From Streptomyces sp. BK208 (GTDB taxonomy: Bacteria > Actinomycetota > Actinomycetes > Streptomycetales > Streptomycetaceae), in assembly GCF_004364245.1 (NCBI RefSeq), contig NZ_SOAV01000005.1, forward strand, positions 310,001 to 374,000: a stretch of 64,000 nt of DNA. The letters run 5' to 3'. Positions 28,201 to 37,303 of the stretch are shown in pieces (position 1 is the first letter of the stretch; every line of letters starts with the position of its first letter). A program made the translations under genes and the position numbers. A model generated the notes under the pieces. It made no database searches. It was not told the origin of the DNA and saw nothing but the letters and a program-made list of their open reading frames with translations.

Positions 28201-28680
28201 GCCGTCGAAGGGACCCTTCCCGACGACCGCGAACTGCCCCACCGCCGGTATCAGCTCGCCGACGCCCACGTCGCGCGCTACGAGATCGCGCACGTGCTGT
28301 CCGACCTGTACGAGGCGGACTGGCTGCTCGGCGAGGCGGTCCGCGACTCCGAAGAACCGCAGTTCCAGGCGCTTTTCCTGCTGCACCGCGGCATCGTCGC
28401 CGAGCTCCTGCACGCACGGTTCGGCACCGTCGACCACGCCGAGAAGGCCGTGGAGCACTACACGCGCAGCGGCGAGCACGCCCGGGAGGAGGGCCAGGGC
28501 GGCCGGGAGGCCCTGGCCCTGGCCCTGCAGGGCCGCGGCCGCGTCCGGGAACTGCTCGGCCGCTCCCGCACCGCCCTGGCCGACTACCGCGAGGCCCTCC
28601 GGCTGACCCCCGACCCCGGGCTCGCCGAGCAGCTCCGCGCGGACATCGCCCGCCTCACCTCCGGAACGGCCGACGCGTGA
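25297..28680 (+). CDS. Large vWA-domain protein (SAV_2336-like) with helical repeat C-terminus
   Basis: A 1127-residue protein starting three bases after the MoxR stop. A short N-terminal domain (VLAALVARMRDAGIGPGVEELADAL) and a long Pro/Gly/Ala linker precede a vWA domain. Its MIDAS motif is DVSTS (189-193), with VTLVLSDCAG as a later strand. Residues from about 550 to the end look like TPR-like helical repeats (RARDAHVRFRAEGQTRDLDAAVGGLRR, HRGIVAELLHARFGTVDHAEKAVEHY). The protein probably bridges the MoxR ATPase and the protease-VMAP effector. It ends with a GTGA overlap into the peptide gene. Confidence 0.85.
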   Translation: MAAQDSPIPADGAAPVLAALVARMRDAGIGPGVEELADALWLARWLPAPSAAAAGRPARPEGPAGAPPGGPSASAPQSPGAGQSVSPGETAAVEGAWLFAPGGDGPPGGAGGAGAGPAPVRVPAAPVLPEPLALQRGLRPLQRYRAPVRPVPRTLDERATVERAAESGLVLPVLRTDRRREARLLLLMDVSTSTVVWQQALDELRQVCARAGAFRELQVQYLHEGSGGRPGCSSRPGPDGPLHAPEQLSDPTGRRVTLVLSDCAGPMWRSGRMQRLLHRWAATAPVAVAQPLPQRMWARTHLPARRGTLHRREGPAGALEFRPDRAVAEQGALPVPVLALRRPSVEGWARLVSGATGQSLAAAAGWVRADHPASSAPVRAAEDVGGAERVGAFLRTASPEARRLAVYLSAVPLQLPVMQLVQHAMLAGSGPDVLSEVLLGGLLRRESDTDDPQAVRYRFLPGVATELRARLTVEDAELLFKHCSEYVERRFGRSVRNFPALAGAFLRGAVTPGEQLVPATDPLAVPGTGPATGAGPAEPPGLRAFAEVSAEVLRELGARLPRTVVAPGTDAGVLLERARDAHVRFRAEGQTRDLDAAVGGLRRVLTVARAGERRVAAAELLAECLMDRWRVGARGDDLREAWEVVADLRGITGHGRFVRAMICSDQASALQDEGIGFPGIPDDLRDWAVGAAPQSPRAAVEFARAVLLYLAEGDFAAVLATETESDRLRHFAAGALLHLRRLVGLVGASRPGPDGPYPAAARPEEWYVAHLYRAVDAATTAIEVQGSDRVRVERGRLWLDLARQFAGQGAVAATAPETDRSSDAAAAATEDFMAVLREENGLPDGERCRAWLDVASAVDLAGTGGDGDRSLLFHALARAEEAAGDDEDLRVECRARAANAHWESYERTGDPASVDLAVDTWEAALRLLREDDPRLPAVLTDCGTALRERAGRHDSPQDVHRAVDLLRRAVEGTLPDDRELPHRRYQLADAHVARYEIAHVLSDLYEADWLLGEAVRDSEEPQFQALFLLHRGIVAELLHARFGTVDHAEKAVEHYTRSGEHAREEGQGGREALALALQGRGRVRELLGRSRTALADYREALRLTPDPGLAEQLRADIARLTSGTADA

Positions 28681-28829
28681 CCCACCCCACCGACGAGACG
28701 GAGACACCCCTGCCCGAACTCCACCGGCCCGTCCGCTCCGACCACCCGGTGCTCGCCGCGGTCCTCGCCGAACTGAGCGCCCGCGACGGCGAGACCACCG
28801 TCGTCGCCTACTACGAGGACGCCCCGTGA
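28677..28829 (+). CDS. Short precursor-like peptide with C-terminal AYYEDAP
   Basis: A 50-residue product read from a GTG that overlaps the vWA stop (GTGA). Its own stop overlaps the GTG of the radical SAM gene (GTGA). Being coupled at both ends in a frame open only over this interval argues that it is real. The N-terminal ~35 residues are leader-like (HRPVRSDHPVLAAVLAELSA contains a short amphipathic helix). The C-terminus is TTVVAYYEDAP. In FxsA-type precursors the modified motif FxSxx ends the chain; here Y45-Y46-E47-D48 occupies that place. Aromatic-x-polar triplets YYE or YED could be cyclophane sites. The precursor role is inferred. Confidence 0.7.
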   Translation: MTHPTDETETPLPELHRPVRSDHPVLAAVLAELSARDGETTVVAYYEDAP

Positions 28830-30046
28830 CGGCCCGGCCCCGGCCGCCCGCCTGCCGGTCCGCGACGCGGCCCGACGCGCCGGAGCCCCGGGGACACGTG
28901 CCGACGCCCCTGCGGCAGTTCGTCCTCAAGGTCCACGGCCGCTGCAACCTCGACTGCACCTACTGCTACCTCTACCGCGGCCAGGACGACGGCTGGCGGG
29001 ACCGCCCGTCCCGTGTCGGCGCCCGCGTCATGGAGCACACCGCGGCCCGTGTCGCCGAGCACGTCACCGCCCACGGCCTCGACCACATCCGCGTCGAACT
29101 GCACGGCGGGGAACCCCTCCTGGCCGGCCCCGAGCCCGTGCGGAAGTACGTCCGCGCCGTCCGCCGGGCCGTCCCCGACGGTTGCCGGATCACCGCCACC
29201 GTGCAGACCAACGGCACCCGCCTCACCGACCGCGGCCTGGAACAGCTCACCGAGGACGGCATCCGGGTGGGCCTCAGCCTCGACGGCGGACGTGCCGCCC
29301 ACAACGCGCGCCGGGTCGACCACGCGGGCCGGCCCGCCTGGCCCGCCGCCCTCGCGGCCGCCCGCCGGCTCGCCGCGCACCCGCAGGCGTACGCCGGGAT
29401 CCTGTGCACCGTCGACCTCGCCGCCGAACCGCTGGACGTCTACCACTCCCTGCTGGAGCTGGCCCCGCCCCGCCTGGACCTCCTGCTGCCGCACGCCAAC
29501 TGGGGAAACCCGCCGCCGGGTCTGGACGGCGGCCCGCCCGGCCGGCACCGGCCCCGGACCACGCCGTACGGGGACTGGCTGGTCACGGTCTTCGACGCCT
29601 GGTGGGACGCGGGACGGCTGCGCACCCGGGTGCGGCTCTTCCAGGAGATCGTCGCCCTGCTCCTCGGGGCGCCCAGCCGGGCCGAGGCGGTGGGGCTGTC
29701 ACCGGTGGCCGCCGTGGTGGTCGAGACGGACGGCGCGATCGAGCAGGTCGACTCGCTCAGAACCGCCTACCGGGGCGCCGCCGAGACCGGGCTGGACGTG
29801 TTCCGGCACTCCTTCGACACGGCCCTGCGCCACCCCGGCATCGCGGCGCGCCAGCTGGGCGAGCGGGCCCTGGGCGAGGAGTGCCGTGCCTGCCCGGTCG
29901 GCCGGGTCTGCGGGGGCGGCAACTACGTGCACCGGTACGTGCCCGGCTCGGGATTCGGTCACCCGAGCGTGTACTGCGCGGACCTGGAGCGGCTGATCCG
30001 GCATGTCGCGCACCGCCTCGAGGACACCGTCCGTGTCGCCACATGA
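28826..30046 (+). CDS. FxsB-type radical SAM/SPASM peptide maturase
   Basis: A 406-residue radical SAM enzyme. The [4Fe-4S]/SAM motif is CxxxCxxC at C40, C44 and C47 (CNLDCTYC). GGEPLL follows near residue 94. The C-terminal SPASM/twitch region has EECRACPVGRVCGGGNY ... PSVYC, with Cys residues for auxiliary clusters. VVVETDGAIEQVDSLR and GLDVFRHSFD resemble FxsB enzymes, which link an aromatic ring to a beta carbon two residues on, forming a cyclophane. The likely substrate is the adjacent 50-residue peptide. No metallohydrolase extension is present. Confidence 0.88.
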   Translation: MTARPRPPACRSATRPDAPEPRGHVPTPLRQFVLKVHGRCNLDCTYCYLYRGQDDGWRDRPSRVGARVMEHTAARVAEHVTAHGLDHIRVELHGGEPLLAGPEPVRKYVRAVRRAVPDGCRITATVQTNGTRLTDRGLEQLTEDGIRVGLSLDGGRAAHNARRVDHAGRPAWPAALAAARRLAAHPQAYAGILCTVDLAAEPLDVYHSLLELAPPRLDLLLPHANWGNPPPGLDGGPPGRHRPRTTPYGDWLVTVFDAWWDAGRLRTRVRLFQEIVALLLGAPSRAEAVGLSPVAAVVVETDGAIEQVDSLRTAYRGAAETGLDVFRHSFDTALRHPGIAARQLGERALGEECRACPVGRVCGGGNYVHRYVPGSGFGHPSVYCADLERLIRHVAHRLEDTVRVAT

Positions 30047-30146
30047 GCCGGACGTCACGTCCAACTCGGCGCGAACCAGGCCGCTTTGACGCACAATTGA
30101 CTAACCTGTGCTCAGTCGTGACCAGGTCGGGCGAGGGGACAGCGAG

Positions 30147-33110
30147 ATGGTGGCGGAGCCGGTACACGTCACGGTGGTCTTCGCCGGGCAGAGCGAGTCC
30201 TGGGCCAAGTGGATCGACCACCAGGTCCGCGCCGCCGGCCGCACCACCACGCTGGTGCGGTGGAACCCGCTGCGCCGGCCGCCCGCCGCGCACGCCCTGA
30301 CCGACCTGCTCGGCGCGCCGGGCCGCATCCTGCTCGTCATCGACGACTGGTACGAGCGGCTGGGAGCCGAGCGGTTCGAGGCCTGGGCGGCGGTGCTGCG
30401 CGAGGTGCTGCCCGGGTTCCGCGAACGCGTCGCCGCCGTGAGCGTCACCGCGCAGCCGATGCCCGAGGAGGTGGCCCCCCTCGCGCCGGTCGAACTGCGC
30501 GGCCTGCGCCCCGAGGTGGCCCGCGCCCGCGTCCTGGAGTGCGCGGCGGTCCCGGCCCCCGGCGTCCTGGTCGACCTGCGCCGCGGTCCGCGCTTTCCCG
30601 ACGACCCCCCGGAGGTCTGGCGCGTCCCGCGCCGCAACCGCCGGTTCATCGGCCGCACCGAGCTCCTCGAGCAGATGTACGCGGCACTCGCCGGCGCCGG
30701 AGCCGAGGGGGCCACCCTGGCCCTGCGGGGGCCCGGCGGCGTGGGCAAGACACAGCTGGCGCTGGAGTACGCCCACCGGTTCGCCGGCGAGTACGACGTC
30801 GTCTGGTGGATCACCGCCGCGCAGCGCGTCACCGCCCGTCAGCAGTTCGCCGACCTGGCGCCCGAGCTGGGCGTCGGGGACGGCGGGGACCTGGCGGCCA
30901 CCATCAAGGCCGTGCGCCGGGAGCTCGGCAGCACGGTCCGTCCCTGGCTGCTGGTGCTGGACGGCGCAGGCGACCCGGACCGGGTGATCGACCTGATCCC
31001 CGAGGAGGGACGCGGACACGTCCTGGTCACCACGCACCGCGGCGAATGGGCGGCGCAGGGGGAGACCCTCCCGGTCGCGGGCTTCGCCCGCCGGGAAAGC
31101 GTGGCGTTCGTGGGCCGGCGCACCGAGCGGCTCGACGCCGGCCAGGCCGACCGGCTCGCCGACGCCGTCGAGGACGTACCGCTGCTGCTCGACCAGACCG
31201 CCGCGTGGCTCGACACCAACCCGGCCATGTCCGTCGACGAGTACGTGCGGGACATCCGCGACGGCCGTCCCGACCGCTTCGGCGTGATGCCGTCCCGGGA
31301 GTACCCGGAGAGCTTCCAGGTCGCCTGGGCCAAGCTCCTCAACACCCTGCGCGAAGGCTCCGAGTCCGCCTGGCACCTGCTCAACCTGCTGGTCTGCTTC
31401 TCGCCCGAGGTGGTCCCCGTACGGCTGCTGCAGACCGCCCGGCACACCGACCTGCCGCCCGAGCTGGCGGACCTGGTCGCCGAGCCCAGCAGCTGGAACT
31501 CCGCACTGCGCAAGCTCTCCGAGATCACCTCGATGCGCATCGAGTACGAACAGGGTCCCCGGCTGGACACCCAGACCGTCGGCACGCTGCGCATGCACCG
31601 GCTCTTCCACCGCTTCGTGCGCTACGTCCAGTCGCCCGAGGACGCCGCCCGCCACTCCGCCGCCGCCCGGCGGCTCCTGGTCTCCGCCGACCCCCGCGAC
31701 TCCTCCACGCCGGGCAACTGGGCCCGCTACGCCGCGCTCATCCCGCACCTGGAACCCTCCGGCGCCCTCGACTCGGACGACGAGGACGTCCGGGACCTCG
31801 TCCTCAACTGCATCGAGTACCTGCGGATGCGCGGCGAGTACGACGAGGGACGGCGGCTGAGCCGGCACGCCGTGGACCGCTGGCGCCGGACCTCCGAGGA
31901 CACCGACCGGGCCGTCCTGGTCGCCGTCCACCAGCTCGCCAACATGCAGCGCAGGCTGGGCCGGTACACCGAGGCGGAGGCGACCGGACGCGAGACGGTC
32001 CGGCGGCTGAAGGCCGCCGGCCGTGTACGTCCCATCGAGATGATCCGCGCCAAGGACGGCCTGGGCGGCACGCTCATGGCCCTCGGCAGGTACGCGGAGG
32101 CCCGCGCCCTGTTCGAGGAGGCGGCCGAGACCGCGGCCGTCGAGCTGGGCGGCGAGCAGGTCCCGCGCACCCTCACCGTCCGCAGCAACCTGGCCATGGC
32201 CCTCGGCCTCCAGGGCCACTACACGGAGTCGCTCGCCCTGCACCGCAGGATCTTCGAGGCCCGGGTGGAACTCCTCGGCGGCAAGGACGCGCTCACTCTC
32301 AACTCCGCCCTGCGCACCGCCTGGATGCTGCGCCTGCTCGGCAACTACCGCGAGGCGCTGGAGATCCAGGGCCACAACTCCCGGCTGCACAGCCAGGTCC
32401 TCGACCGCAACCACAGCCAGACCCTGCACGCGGAGCACAATCTCGCCCTGTGCTCCCGGCGGGTCGGCGACCTGCAGTTCGCCCACGCCCTGATGCGCGG
32501 CGTGCGGCGCAAGCTGCTGCGCCGCCGCGGCACCCTGCACCCCGAGACGCTCCTGGTCTCCTGCGACTACGCGATGCTGCTGCGGCAGCTGGGGGAGACG
32601 GACGAGGCCCGCGGCCTGGCCGAGACCACCGCCGCGCACTACGCGGCGCAGCTCGGCGAGGACCACCCGTACACCGTGGGAGCCCGGGACAACGTAGCGG
32701 TGATCATGCGCGAGACGGGTGATGTGCGCGGCGCCCTGGAGCTGTCCCGGCAGTGCACGGCCCACATGGAGAAGGCGGTGGGCCGGGACCATCCGTGGTC
32801 CGTCGGCTCTGCCAAGAACGAGGTGGCCGCGCTGGTCGGCGCCGGTGAGAAGGAGGCCGCGGCTGCCCTGGGCCGGGACGCCTGCGCCCGCTCCGTCCGC
32901 GCCCTGGGCGAGAACCACATCCTGACCGTCAGCCTCCGCGCCGGGCTCGCCCTCGACCTCGCCGACACCGGCGAGCGCGACGAGGCCGAGGCCCTGCGGC
33001 GGGACGTGGCCGCCCGGCTCACCACGCTGCTCGGCCCGGGTCATCCGCAGATCCGGGAGATCCAGGAGCGCCGGCACCCCTACTGGGACTTCGAACCCCA
33101 GCCGATCTGA
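30147..33110 (+). CDS. FxsT-like NTPase: TIR-like, NB-ARC and TPR domains
   Basis: A 987-residue STAND-type protein. Residues ~1-140 look like a degenerate TIR domain (VTVVFAGQSESWAKWIDHQVRAAG, ILLVIDDWYE). An NB-ARC NTPase follows, with P-loop GPGGVGKT (195-202) and WLLVLDGAGD as the Walker B region. A winged-helix-like segment comes next, then from about residue 540 some ten tetratricopeptide repeats of the NLAMALGLQGHYTESLALHRRI type. Such proteins are sensors or effectors, and the FxSxx-peptide systems carry one. GAGGGG lies eight bases before the ATG at 30147. The GTG at 30108 lacks a site. It is the last gene of the train. Confidence 0.85.
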   Translation: MVAEPVHVTVVFAGQSESWAKWIDHQVRAAGRTTTLVRWNPLRRPPAAHALTDLLGAPGRILLVIDDWYERLGAERFEAWAAVLREVLPGFRERVAAVSVTAQPMPEEVAPLAPVELRGLRPEVARARVLECAAVPAPGVLVDLRRGPRFPDDPPEVWRVPRRNRRFIGRTELLEQMYAALAGAGAEGATLALRGPGGVGKTQLALEYAHRFAGEYDVVWWITAAQRVTARQQFADLAPELGVGDGGDLAATIKAVRRELGSTVRPWLLVLDGAGDPDRVIDLIPEEGRGHVLVTTHRGEWAAQGETLPVAGFARRESVAFVGRRTERLDAGQADRLADAVEDVPLLLDQTAAWLDTNPAMSVDEYVRDIRDGRPDRFGVMPSREYPESFQVAWAKLLNTLREGSESAWHLLNLLVCFSPEVVPVRLLQTARHTDLPPELADLVAEPSSWNSALRKLSEITSMRIEYEQGPRLDTQTVGTLRMHRLFHRFVRYVQSPEDAARHSAAARRLLVSADPRDSSTPGNWARYAALIPHLEPSGALDSDDEDVRDLVLNCIEYLRMRGEYDEGRRLSRHAVDRWRRTSEDTDRAVLVAVHQLANMQRRLGRYTEAEATGRETVRRLKAAGRVRPIEMIRAKDGLGGTLMALGRYAEARALFEEAAETAAVELGGEQVPRTLTVRSNLAMALGLQGHYTESLALHRRIFEARVELLGGKDALTLNSALRTAWMLRLLGNYREALEIQGHNSRLHSQVLDRNHSQTLHAEHNLALCSRRVGDLQFAHALMRGVRRKLLRRRGTLHPETLLVSCDYAMLLRQLGETDEARGLAETTAAHYAAQLGEDHPYTVGARDNVAVIMRETGDVRGALELSRQCTAHMEKAVGRDHPWSVGSAKNEVAALVGAGEKEAAAALGRDACARSVRALGENHILTVSLRAGLALDLADTGERDEAEALRRDVAARLTTLLGPGHPQIREIQERRHPYWDFEPQPI

Positions 33111-33121
33111 CCCGAGACAGG

Positions 33122-33161
33122 CCGCGGGGGCCGGCCCCGTTTCCGGGACCGGCCCCTGCGG
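33122..33161. terminator. Bidirectional terminator after the conflict-system operon
   Basis: An 18-base stem with two mismatched positions around a TTTC loop. It lies between the STAND gene (+) and the convergent 2-oxoglutarate dehydrogenase gene (-) and marks the end of the seven-gene train. Confidence 0.8.
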
Positions 33162-33192
33162 TCAGACCTGTGCGGTCGGGTCGTCCGAGGCC

Positions 33193-36100
33193 TCAGGCCT
33201 CGAACACCTCACGCACCAGCTGCTCCTGCTCGGCCTGGTGCCGCTTGGCGGAACCCACGGCCGGGGACGAGCCGTGCGGCCGCGAGATGCGGCGCAGGCG
33301 CTCGCCGTGCGGGACGTCGGCGCCGACCGCCAGGTCCAGGTGGTCGATCAGGTTGAGCGCGATGAACGGCCAGGCACCCTGGTTCGCCGGCTCCTCCTGG
33401 GCCCACAGGTACTTCTCGGCGTTCGGGTACTTGGCGATCTCCGCCTGGAGCTCGGCACCCGGCAGCGGGTACAGGCGCTCGATGCGGATGATGGCCGTGT
33501 CCGTCAGGCCGCGCTTCTTCCGCTCGGCGTCCAGGTCGTAGTAGACCTTGCCCGCGCAGAAGACGACCTTCTTGACGGCGGCCGCGTCGACCGAGTCGTC
33601 GCCGATGACCGGGCGGAACTGGCCCGTCGTGAACTCCTCCGCCTTCGACGCCGCGGCCTTCAGGCGCAGCATCGACTTCGGGGTGAAGACCACCAGCGGC
33701 TTGTGGTGCGGGTTGTGCACCTGCCACCGCAGGAGGTGGAAGTAGTTCGACGGCAGGGTCGGCATCGCGACCGTCATGTTGTTCTGCGCGCACAGCTGCA
33801 GGAACCGCTCCGGGCGGGCCGAGGAGTGGTCCGGGCCCTGGCCCTCGTAGCCGTGCGGGAGCAGGAGCGTCACGCCGCTCGTCTGGTTCCACTTCTGCTC
33901 GGCCGACGAGATGAACTCGTCCACGACCGTCTGCGCGCCGTTGACGAAGTCGCCGAACTGCGCCTCCCACATCACCAGCGCGTCCGGGCGGGCCAGCGAG
34001 TAGCCGTACTCGAAGCCCATCACCGCGTACTCGGAGAGCAGCGAGTTGTAGACGTTGTACCGGGCCTGGTCCTCGGACAGGTACAGCAGCGGCGTGAACT
34101 CGTCGCCCGTCTCACGGTCGATGACGACCGCGTGGCGCTGGCCGAAGGTGCCGCGCTGCGAGTCCTGGCCGGTGAGCCGGACCGGGACGCCCTCCAGGAG
34201 GAGGGAGCCGACGGCGAGGGTCTCGCCCATGCCCCAGTCGATCGTGCCGTCCTCGACCATCGCCGCGCGGCGCTGCAGCTGCGGCAGCAGACGCGGGTGG
34301 ATGGTGACGTGGTCGGGGATGTTGACCTGGGACTCGGCGATCCGCTTGACGGTCTCGGCGCTCACCGCGGTGTTCACGGCGACCGGGAACTCGGCCTGCG
34401 GGTCCGACGGCTCGGCGGCGGCCGGCTGCGAGACGGCCTCGCGGACCTCGGTGAAGACCTTCTCCAGCTGCCCCTGGTAGTCCTGGAGCGCCTGCTCGGC
34501 CTCCTCCAGGGTGATGTCGCCGCGACCGATGAGGGACTCGGTGTACAGCTTGCGCACCGAGCGCTTCTTGTCGATCAGGTCGTACATCAGCGGCTGGGTG
34601 AAGGCCGGGTTGTCCGACTCGTTGTGACCGCGGCGGCGGTAGCAGATGAGGTCGATCACCACGTCCTTGTTGAACGCCTGGCGGAACTCGAAGGCGAGCC
34701 GCGCGACGCGGACCACGGCCTCCGGGTCGTCGCCGTTCACGTGGAAGATCGGGGCCTCGATCATGCGGGCCACGTCGGTGGCGTACATGGACGAGCGGGA
34801 GGACTCAGGGGCGGCGGTGAAGCCGACCTGGTTGTTGATGACGACGTGGACCGTGCCGCCGGTGCGGTAGCCCCGCAGCTGCGACATGTTCAGGGTCTCG
34901 GCCACCACGCCCTGGCCCGCGAAGGCCGCGTCGCCGTGGATCGCCACCGGCAGGACGGTGAAGTCCGTGCCGCCCTTGTTGATGATGTCCTGCTTGGCGC
35001 GCGAGACGCCCTCCAGGACCGGGTCCACCGCCTCCAGGTGCGAGGGGTTGGCGACCAGCGAGACGGCGATCTGCTCGCCGTCCAGGCCGGTGAAGGTGCC
35101 CTCGGCGCCCAGGTGGTACTTCACGTCGCCGGAGCCGTGCATCGACTTCGGGTCGAGGTTGCCCTCGAACTCCCGGAAGATCTGCGCGTACGACTTGCCG
35201 ACCACGTTGGCCAGCACGTTCAGCCGGCCGCGGTGGGCCATGCCGATGACGACCTCGTCCAGGCGGGACTCGGCCGCCGAGTCGATGACCGCGTCGAGCA
35301 GCGGGATGACGGACTCGCCGCCCTCCAGCGAGAACCGCTTCTGGCCGACGTACTTGGTCTGCAGGAACGTCTCGAACGCCTCGGCGGCGTTGAGGCGGCG
35401 CAGGATGCGCAGCTGCTCCTCGCGCTCCGGCTTGGTGTGCGAGCGCTCGATGCGGTCCTGGATCCACTTGCGCTGCTTCGGGTCCTGGATGTGCATGAAC
35501 TCGACGCCGGTGGTGCGGCAGTACGAGTCGCGCAGCACGCCGAGGATGTCGCGCAGCTTCATCAGGGACTTGCCGGCGAAGCCGCCGACCGCGAACTCGC
35601 GCTCCAGGTCCCACAGGGTGAGCCCGTGCTCGGTGATGTCCAGGTCGGGGTGCTTGCGCTGCTGGTACTCCAGCGGGTCGGTGTCGGCCATGACGTGACC
35701 GCGGACCCGGTAGGAGTGGATCAGTTCGAAGACGCGGGCGGCCTTGGTGACGTCGTCGTCGTGCGAGGCGTCGATGTCCTTGAGCCAGCGGACCGGCTCG
35801 TAGGGGATGCGCAGCGCCTTGAAGATCTCGTCGTAGAAGCCGTTCTCACCGAGCAGCAGGTTGGCGACCTGGCGCAGGAACTCGCCGGAGGCGGCGCCCT
35901 GGATGACCCGGTGGTCGTAGGTCGACGTGAGCGTCATGACCTTCGAGATGCCGAGCTTGTTCAGGGTGTCCTGGCTGGTGCCCTGGAACTCCGCCGGGTA
36001 GTCCATGGAGCCGACGCCCAGGATGACCGACTGGCCGGGCATCAGGCGCGGCACGGAGTGGACGGTGCCGAGGCCGCCGGGGTTGGTCAGGGAGACGGTG

Positions 36101-37023
36101 ACGCCGGTGAAGTCGTCCATCGTCAGCTTGTTGTCGCGGGCGCGACGGACGATGTCCTCGTAGGCCTGCCAGAACTCGAAGAAGTTCAGCGTCTCGGCCT
36201 TCTTGATCGCCGCGACGACCAGCTGGCGGTCGCCGTTGGGCTTGACCAGGTCGATGGCGAGACCGAGGTTGATGTGGGCCGGCTTGACCAGGGTCGGCTT
36301 GCCGTCCTTCTCGCCGAACGAGTGGTTCATCGCCGGCATGGCCTTGATGGCCTGCACCATCGCGTAGCCGATCAGGTGCGTGAAGGAGATCTTCCCGCCC
36401 CGGGCGCGCTTGAGGTGGTTGTTGATGACGATGCGGTTGTCGAACAGCAGCTTCACCGGGACCGCGCGCACGGACGTGGCCGTGGGCAGCTCCAGCGAGG
36501 CGTTCATGTTCTTCGCGACCGCGGCGGCGGGACCGCGCAGGGTCACCATCTCCGGGCCCTCGGGCGCGGAGTCGGCGTCCTTGGCGGGCGCGGCGGCCTT
36601 CGCCTGCGGCTTGGCGGCCGGCTTGGCCGGTGCGGCGGCGGGCTTCGCGGCCGGGGCGGCGGGCGCGGCAGCGGCGGGCTGCGGGGCCGGCTTCGCGGGG
36701 GCGGGCGCCGGGGCGGCCGCCTTCGGCTGGGCCGGGGCGGCGGCCTGCGCCTGCGGGGCGGGGGCGGCCTGCGGCGCGCTGCCGGAGTCCGTGGTCACGG
36801 TGGCGGGGGCGGCGGGCTGGGCCGCCGCCGCTCCGGGCTTGTAGTCGGCGAAGAAGTCCCACCAGGCTCGGTCCACGGAGTTCGGGTCCTGGAGGTACTG
36901 CTGATAGATCTCGTCGACGAGCCACTCATTGGCACCGAACGCGGCCGCGGGGTTCTTTCCCGCGGTGCCCGCTTGGTCGGTGTCGGTCGAGATGCTCGAG
37001 TTACTGGGGGACTGTGGCGACAC
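33193..37023 (-). CDS. kgd: Multifunctional 2-oxoglutarate dehydrogenase E1/E2 (KGD)
   Basis: A 1276-residue fusion used by actinobacteria in place of separate E1o and E2o subunits. It decarboxylates 2-oxoglutarate with thiamine diphosphate and can transfer the succinyl group to CoA. The N-terminus ([20 protein letters not shown]) is the E1 anchor. An Ala/Pro/Lys-rich linker spans about residues 55-150. The E2 catalytic domain follows ([24 protein letters not shown]). The E1 part has [18 protein letters not shown] and YRRRGHNE. No lipoyl domain is present, as is usual in this family. The GTG at 37023 starts the conserved region. The further 225 in-frame bases are not family-like. Confidence 0.95.
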   Translation of the reverse strand: MSPQSPSNSSISTDTDQAGTAGKNPAAAFGANEWLVDEIYQQYLQDPNSVDRAWWDFFADYKPGAAAAQPAAPATVTTDSGSAPQAAPAPQAQAAAPAQPKAAAPAPAPAKPAPQPAAAAPAAPAAKPAAAPAKPAAKPQAKAAAPAKDADSAPEGPEMVTLRGPAAAVAKNMNASLELPTATSVRAVPVKLLFDNRIVINNHLKRARGGKISFTHLIGYAMVQAIKAMPAMNHSFGEKDGKPTLVKPAHINLGLAIDLVKPNGDRQLVVAAIKKAETLNFFEFWQAYEDIVRRARDNKLTMDDFTGVTVSLTNPGGLGTVHSVPRLMPGQSVILGVGSMDYPAEFQGTSQDTLNKLGISKVMTLTSTYDHRVIQGAASGEFLRQVANLLLGENGFYDEIFKALRIPYEPVRWLKDIDASHDDDVTKAARVFELIHSYRVRGHVMADTDPLEYQQRKHPDLDITEHGLTLWDLEREFAVGGFAGKSLMKLRDILGVLRDSYCRTTGVEFMHIQDPKQRKWIQDRIERSHTKPEREEQLRILRRLNAAEAFETFLQTKYVGQKRFSLEGGESVIPLLDAVIDSAAESRLDEVVIGMAHRGRLNVLANVVGKSYAQIFREFEGNLDPKSMHGSGDVKYHLGAEGTFTGLDGEQIAVSLVANPSHLEAVDPVLEGVSRAKQDIINKGGTDFTVLPVAIHGDAAFAGQGVVAETLNMSQLRGYRTGGTVHVVINNQVGFTAAPESSRSSMYATDVARMIEAPIFHVNGDDPEAVVRVARLAFEFRQAFNKDVVIDLICYRRRGHNESDNPAFTQPLMYDLIDKKRSVRKLYTESLIGRGDITLEEAEQALQDYQGQLEKVFTEVREAVSQPAAAEPSDPQAEFPVAVNTAVSAETVKRIAESQVNIPDHVTIHPRLLPQLQRRAAMVEDGTIDWGMGETLAVGSLLLEGVPVRLTGQDSQRGTFGQRHAVVIDRETGDEFTPLLYLSEDQARYNVYNSLLSEYAVMGFEYGYSLARPDALVMWEAQFGDFVNGAQTVVDEFISSAEQKWNQTSGVTLLLPHGYEGQGPDHSSARPERFLQLCAQNNMTVAMPTLPSNYFHLLRWQVHNPHHKPLVVFTPKSMLRLKAAASKAEEFTTGQFRPVIGDDSVDAAAVKKVVFCAGKVYYDLDAERKKRGLTDTAIIRIERLYPLPGAELQAEIAKYPNAEKYLWAQEEPANQGAWPFIALNLIDHLDLAVGADVPHGERLRRISRPHGSSPAVGSAKRHQAEQEQLVREVFEA

Positions 37024-37303
37024 GGCGAGAACCGCCCTCTTCCGCTTCACAAGATGGTGGACAGCGGGAATCAAGGCTACGCCTTGCCGACCCCGAAGGT
37101 CAGACCGGGCCCGTCCATCGTCGCGTAAGTCACATCGCGGACTGTGTTTCGGCGCTGGAAATGGCGGGAAACAAGCGAGGTTCTGCGGCGTGAGGGATCG
37201 GGAGAGCGGGACCCGGCGCCTCGAAAACGCGGGTCCGTGCCCGATCACACGTGTCCGCCTGGGCGGATGCAGTGGATCTTGACGCTCCGCTTCGCACCCT
37301 ACG

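Noticed and set aside
33238..37128. A 1296-codon open frame on the plus strand, antisense to kgd
   Set aside because: It is the exact complement of a well-conserved enzyme gene in a GC-rich codon register. Its product has no recognisable domain and a biased Arg/Asp/Val/Leu composition.
37024..37248. N-terminal extension of the 2-oxoglutarate dehydrogenase frame
   Set aside because: The added residues are unlike the family, and the GTG at 37023 matches the usual N-terminus and length of about 1270 residues.
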